Of a stretch of 64,000 nt of DNA, positions 61,838 through 64,000 are shown piece after piece. The notes under the pieces were generated by a model. It had not been told where the DNA came from. It saw only the letters and a list, made by a program, of their open reading frames with translations, and ran no database searches. The DNA is from Micromonospora rosaria (GTDB lineage Bacteria > Actinomycetota > Actinomycetes > Mycobacteriales > Micromonosporaceae): NCBI RefSeq assembly GCF_001567585.1, contig NZ_LRQV01000010.1, positions 1-64,000 of the forward strand, written 5' to 3'. Made by a program: the position numbers and the translations under genes. How positions within the stretch are numbered: the stretch's first letter is position 1; each line of letters opens with the position of its first letter.

Positions 61838-62218
61838 GTGGACGAGCCGTTGCCCGGCACACCGACGCCGGCAGAGGTGGCGCAGGTGCACCTGGTGGCT
61901 CGCCAGGTGTTCGGCGTGGTCGGCACCAAGTGGGCGGTGCCGGTCATCGACGCCATCGGCACCGACACGCGCCGCTTCGGCGAGTTGCACCGGCAGGTCG
62001 CCGGCATCAGCCACCGGCTGCTCACCGCGACCCTGCGCGAATTGGAGCGCAACGGGGTGGTCGACCGGACGCTGCACCCCACCGTGCCGCCGCGCACCGA
62101 GTACCGGCTCACCCCCGCCGGCCGGGAGTTGCACGACACGATCAACGGCTTCTGCGGGTGGAGCCGCCGTCACCTGGACGAGGTGCTGGCCGCACGCCGC
62201 CGGTTCGAGCAGGCGTGA
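61838..62218 (+). CDS. HxlR-family transcriptional regulator
   Basis: A 126-residue winged-helix protein. GTKWAVPVIDAIGTDTRRFG replaces the usual GKWTLLIL start, then ELHRQVAGISHRLLTATLRE is the recognition region and DRTLHPTVPPRTEYRLTPAG the wing. It lacks the N-terminal Cys that redox-sensing members carry; its only Cys is in NGFCGWS near the C-terminus. It starts at GTG. Divergent from the VOC gene, its likely target. Confidence 0.92.
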   Translation: MDEPLPGTPTPAEVAQVHLVARQVFGVVGTKWAVPVIDAIGTDTRRFGELHRQVAGISHRLLTATLRELERNGVVDRTLHPTVPPRTEYRLTPAGRELHDTINGFCGWSRRHLDEVLAARRRFEQA

Positions 62219-62485
62219 CTCCCGCCTCCGACAGGCGGTGTCGGGGCGGGTGACAGGCACGGCTGAACGAGCACCACGGATCAGCGGCGATCACCTGCGC
62301 CAAGGCCGGGCCCGGTAGCCGATACCGTCCGCACTCCCCCATTCCATCGGCGGCCGAAAAAACCGTCCGCCTTCCTGCCCGAACGGACGCTTCCGCATTC
62401 ACCACAGCCAATGCCAAGCTCCGCAGCAGAGGCCTGCCCTCGGTGGCAGGCACCGCCCGCCACACGTGGAAGGAGTACGGTCTGC

Positions 62486-63358
62486 ATGCGTGGTCGCACG
62501 TATCCAGCCGCCGCTGTAGCCGGGGTGTTGGCACTGCTCGCCGCCGTGACCGGGCCGGTCGCACCGGCCGCCGCCAACCCGGGCCCGGCCGGCGCGGGCA
62601 CCTCGGCGGTCTCCGCGCCCGGACCCGACCGCCAGGCACCACCCGGCGCGGTCACCTACCGGGAGCAGGGCACCCGGAACCCCACCGGCACCTGCACCTT
62701 CACGACCGAAGGGAAGCGCGACGCCCGTAAGGGCCCGGCCGTGCTGTTCTTCACCGAACTGTCGTACGACCCCGGCACGTGCAGCCGCACCATGGCGCGG
62801 GTCGAGTACTCGCCCGACGACGTGCCACCGGCGCTGGCCCGCCGGTTCGAGCAGCGCGACGAAAGGGGCCAGGAACGGACCGAGAGCGGCGAGAAGGCAC
62901 CGGCGCCCCGGTCGAATGCCGCCGCCGGCGAGATGACGGTCATCCCGTTCTGGGTGGAGGCTCAGGCCTGGTGGGAGGACAAGGTCTACATCGATCTGAC
63001 CATGACCCGGTCCCGGGTGTCCGGGGCCTTCGTACTGGAGGATCTCGGCCGCTACGGCGCGTCCTACCACGAGTCGTACTGGTACTGGTTCGACACGAGC
63101 GGTTGGCGGCGCGACTCCGCCGACAACCTGTTCCACGCGGACTTCTACAACGCGCTGACGAACACGGTCGGCACCTTCAGTAATCCGATCTTCTACCTAC
63201 CCGGCATCTGCGACGGAATCGGTCAGGTGACGTACTCCGGTCACCCCCACACCTTCGTCTACTACAGCGCCGGTTTCGTCGGCTACTCACTGGTCCTGGA
63301 GCGGGCCGGGAACTGCCGGGCGGGCATGGTCGAGAACTTCGCGGTGTGGATCGCCTGA
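62486..63358 (+). CDS. Secreted protein of unknown function
   Basis: A 290-residue protein with GGAAGGAG 11 bases before the ATG. The signal peptide is AAAVAGVLALLAAVTGPVAP, cut near AAA-NPG. The mature part is rich in Trp and Tyr (ESYWYWFDTSGWRRDS, FVYYSAGFVGYSL) and has four Cys (CTF, CSRT, GICDG, NCRA) that could form two disulphides. Its middle reads VTYREQGTRNPTGTCTF. No family is recognised. It is exported and probably monomeric outside the cell. Confidence 0.75.
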   Translation: MRGRTYPAAAVAGVLALLAAVTGPVAPAAANPGPAGAGTSAVSAPGPDRQAPPGAVTYREQGTRNPTGTCTFTTEGKRDARKGPAVLFFTELSYDPGTCSRTMARVEYSPDDVPPALARRFEQRDERGQERTESGEKAPAPRSNAAAGEMTVIPFWVEAQAWWEDKVYIDLTMTRSRVSGAFVLEDLGRYGASYHESYWYWFDTSGWRRDSADNLFHADFYNALTNTVGTFSNPIFYLPGICDGIGQVTYSGHPHTFVYYSAGFVGYSLVLERAGNCRAGMVENFAVWIA

Positions 63359-63376
63359 CACCCCTGACGGTACGGG

Positions 63377-63409
63377 TGCCGTGACCAGCTTTCCCGGCTG
63401 GTCACGGCA
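63377..63409. terminator. Bidirectional hairpin terminator
   Basis: A 13-bp perfect stem (63377-63389 with 63397-63409), 18 bases after the secreted-protein stop. Confidence 0.7.
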
Positions 63410-63419
63410 TGGCGGCGCG

Positions 63420-63510
63420 CTACCGGGCGAGCAGGGAGCGCAGCACCGTGCTGATCTCGTCCGGTGCCTCCTCGGCTATGAAGTGCCCGGCGGAGGTGGT
63501 GCGGTGCTCC
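63420..63510 (-). pseudogene. Alpha/beta hydrolase remnant (last about 30 codons)
   Basis: The minus strand reads SAGHFIAEEAPDEISTVLRS, the usual C-terminal end of epoxide-hydrolase or dehalogenase-like alpha/beta hydrolases with the catalytic His in AGHF. Upstream of it nothing of the family remains; the next gene on the plus strand begins about 100 bases away. The gene has been cut off by a deletion or rearrangement. Confidence 0.65.
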
Positions 63511-63608
63511 GTCGGACAGGCTCCGGGGGCGGCTCGTTCAGCGTGCCGCTGGCGGATGAGCAACCGATGCGCGCGATACGTTGACCACCAGGAACGGAGG
63601 GTGGTGCG

Positions 63609-64000
63609 GTGCGGGTCGGGTTCGGGGTCCTCGGGCCGGTCGTCGCCTGGGACGGCGACGGCACGCCGATCGACGTGAAGGGGCCGAAACACCGCGCGGT
63701 ACTGGCCCGGCTGATCGTCGCGCGGGGTCGGGTCGTCCCGGTCAACCGCCTGATCGACGCTCTGTGGGCGGCGGACCCGCCGCCGGGTGCGACGAGCGCG
63801 GTGCGCACCTTCGTGGCGGCGTTGCGGCGTGCGCTGGAGCCGCACCGCCCGCCCCGGGAGCCGGCGCGGTTGTTGGTCACCGAGGGTCCGGGGTACGCGC
63901 TCCGGGCCGCGCCCGACGCGGTCGACGCCTGGCGGTTCGAGGACACCGTCGCCGCCGCGTCCACCGTGCCGCCCCACGAGGCGCTCGACCGCCTGGACCG
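63609..64000 (+). CDS. SARP/BTAD-type regulator, N-terminal part (runs off the window)
   Basis: A frame open to the window end from a GTG at 63609, eight bases after GGAGG. It reads VGFGVLGPVVAWDGDGTPID and KGPKHRAVLARLIVARGRVV, then RLIDALWAADPPPGA and VRTFVAALRRALEP, the winged-helix DNA-binding domain of SARP/AfsR regulators. Only the first 130 codons are present, so BTAD or NB-ARC domains cannot be judged. Confidence 0.88.
   Translation, partial: MRVGFGVLGPVVAWDGDGTPIDVKGPKHRAVLARLIVARGRVVPVNRLIDALWAADPPPGATSAVRTFVAALRRALEPHRPPREPARLLVTEGPGYALRAAPDAVDAWRFEDTVAAASTVPPHEALDRLD

Noticed and set aside
1..64000. tRNA, rRNA, CRISPR array, insertion sequence or att-type direct repeats
   Set aside because: None was recognised on either strand; the only repeats are coding repeats, operators and hairpins listed above. 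A covariance-model search would be needed to exclude small RNAs.

Overview
The window is about 72-75% GC and almost fully coding with strong G/C at third positions. GTG starts are common, and there are SARP and AfsR-type regulators, TipA-like MerR, HxlR and TetR regulators, twin-arginine exports and NB-ARC proteins. This points to a filamentous actinomycete, most likely a member of the Micromonosporaceae (family level is inference). No tRNA, rRNA, CRISPR array, insertion sequence or transposase was seen.

Layout. (1) 1-10865: a polymorphic-toxin locus. A giant RHS protein, open at its 5' end, carries two complete RHS/YD shells in one chain with degenerate enzyme-like domains between them; a small immunity-like gene follows. 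(2) 10986-21776: housekeeping and stress genes. They include an alpha/beta hydrolase, a single-chain ABC exporter, a rifampin phosphotransferase (rph) preceded by a 19-bp rifamycin-associated element, a VOC protein coupled to a TipA-like MerR regulator, a methyltransferase, a Tat-exported protein and a LacI regulator. (3) 21902-38026: a biosynthetic cluster. Thirteen same-strand genes, many with overlapping start and stop codons, run from an ornithine-cyclodeaminase-like gene through a carrier protein, an ectoine-synthase homologue, a PsuG-type C-nucleoside synthase, a HAD phosphatase, an MFS exporter, a maleate-isomerase-like protein, an adenylating enzyme, an acyl-CoA-dehydrogenase-type flavoprotein, a transglutaminase-like protein and three glycosyltransferase-type genes. 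A divergent small secreted peptide and a large SARP/NB-ARC/TPR regulator complete it. (4) 38515-47251: two TetR-controlled gene pairs with clear operators, a deletion scar that truncated an MMPL transporter and a TetR gene together, a PQQ-type sugar dehydrogenase, a CNNM/CorC-family protein and a DJ-1/GlxA pair. (5) 47430-50458: a small effector-like protein and an NB-ARC/TPR protein that share one amyloid-like motif, an NLR-type immune pair. (6) 50576-64000: a PL9 pectate lyase, a YdeI-family protein, two divergent paralogous histidine kinases with one response regulator, lipoprotein and membrane genes, a very large M48 metallopeptidase, a VOC/HxlR pair, a secreted protein, a hydrolase remnant and the start of another SARP-type regulator.

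How the genes work together. The cluster in region 3 matches the logic known for showdomycin. An amino acid, L-glutamine in showdomycin, is activated by the adenylating enzyme and loaded on the stand-alone carrier protein. The ectoine-synthase homologue closes the ring and the flavoprotein oxidises it to an aminopyrrole. The PsuG homologue joins the pyrrole to ribose 5-phosphate through carbon, the HAD enzyme removes phosphate and the MFS protein exports the product. The maleate-isomerase-like protein could deal with maleimide or maleamate. The glycosyltransferases, transglutaminase-like gene and DTHW peptide are candidates for steps or functions not explained by showdomycin. Hexamers of TCGA/TCGG type at exact 11-bp spacing in the 34500-34691 divergent promoter look like a SARP binding site, tying the regulator to the operon.

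The most notable items are the C-nucleoside cluster, the amyloid-motif NLR pair, the double-shell RHS protein, and the promoter/terminator arrangement around the rifamycin-associated element.
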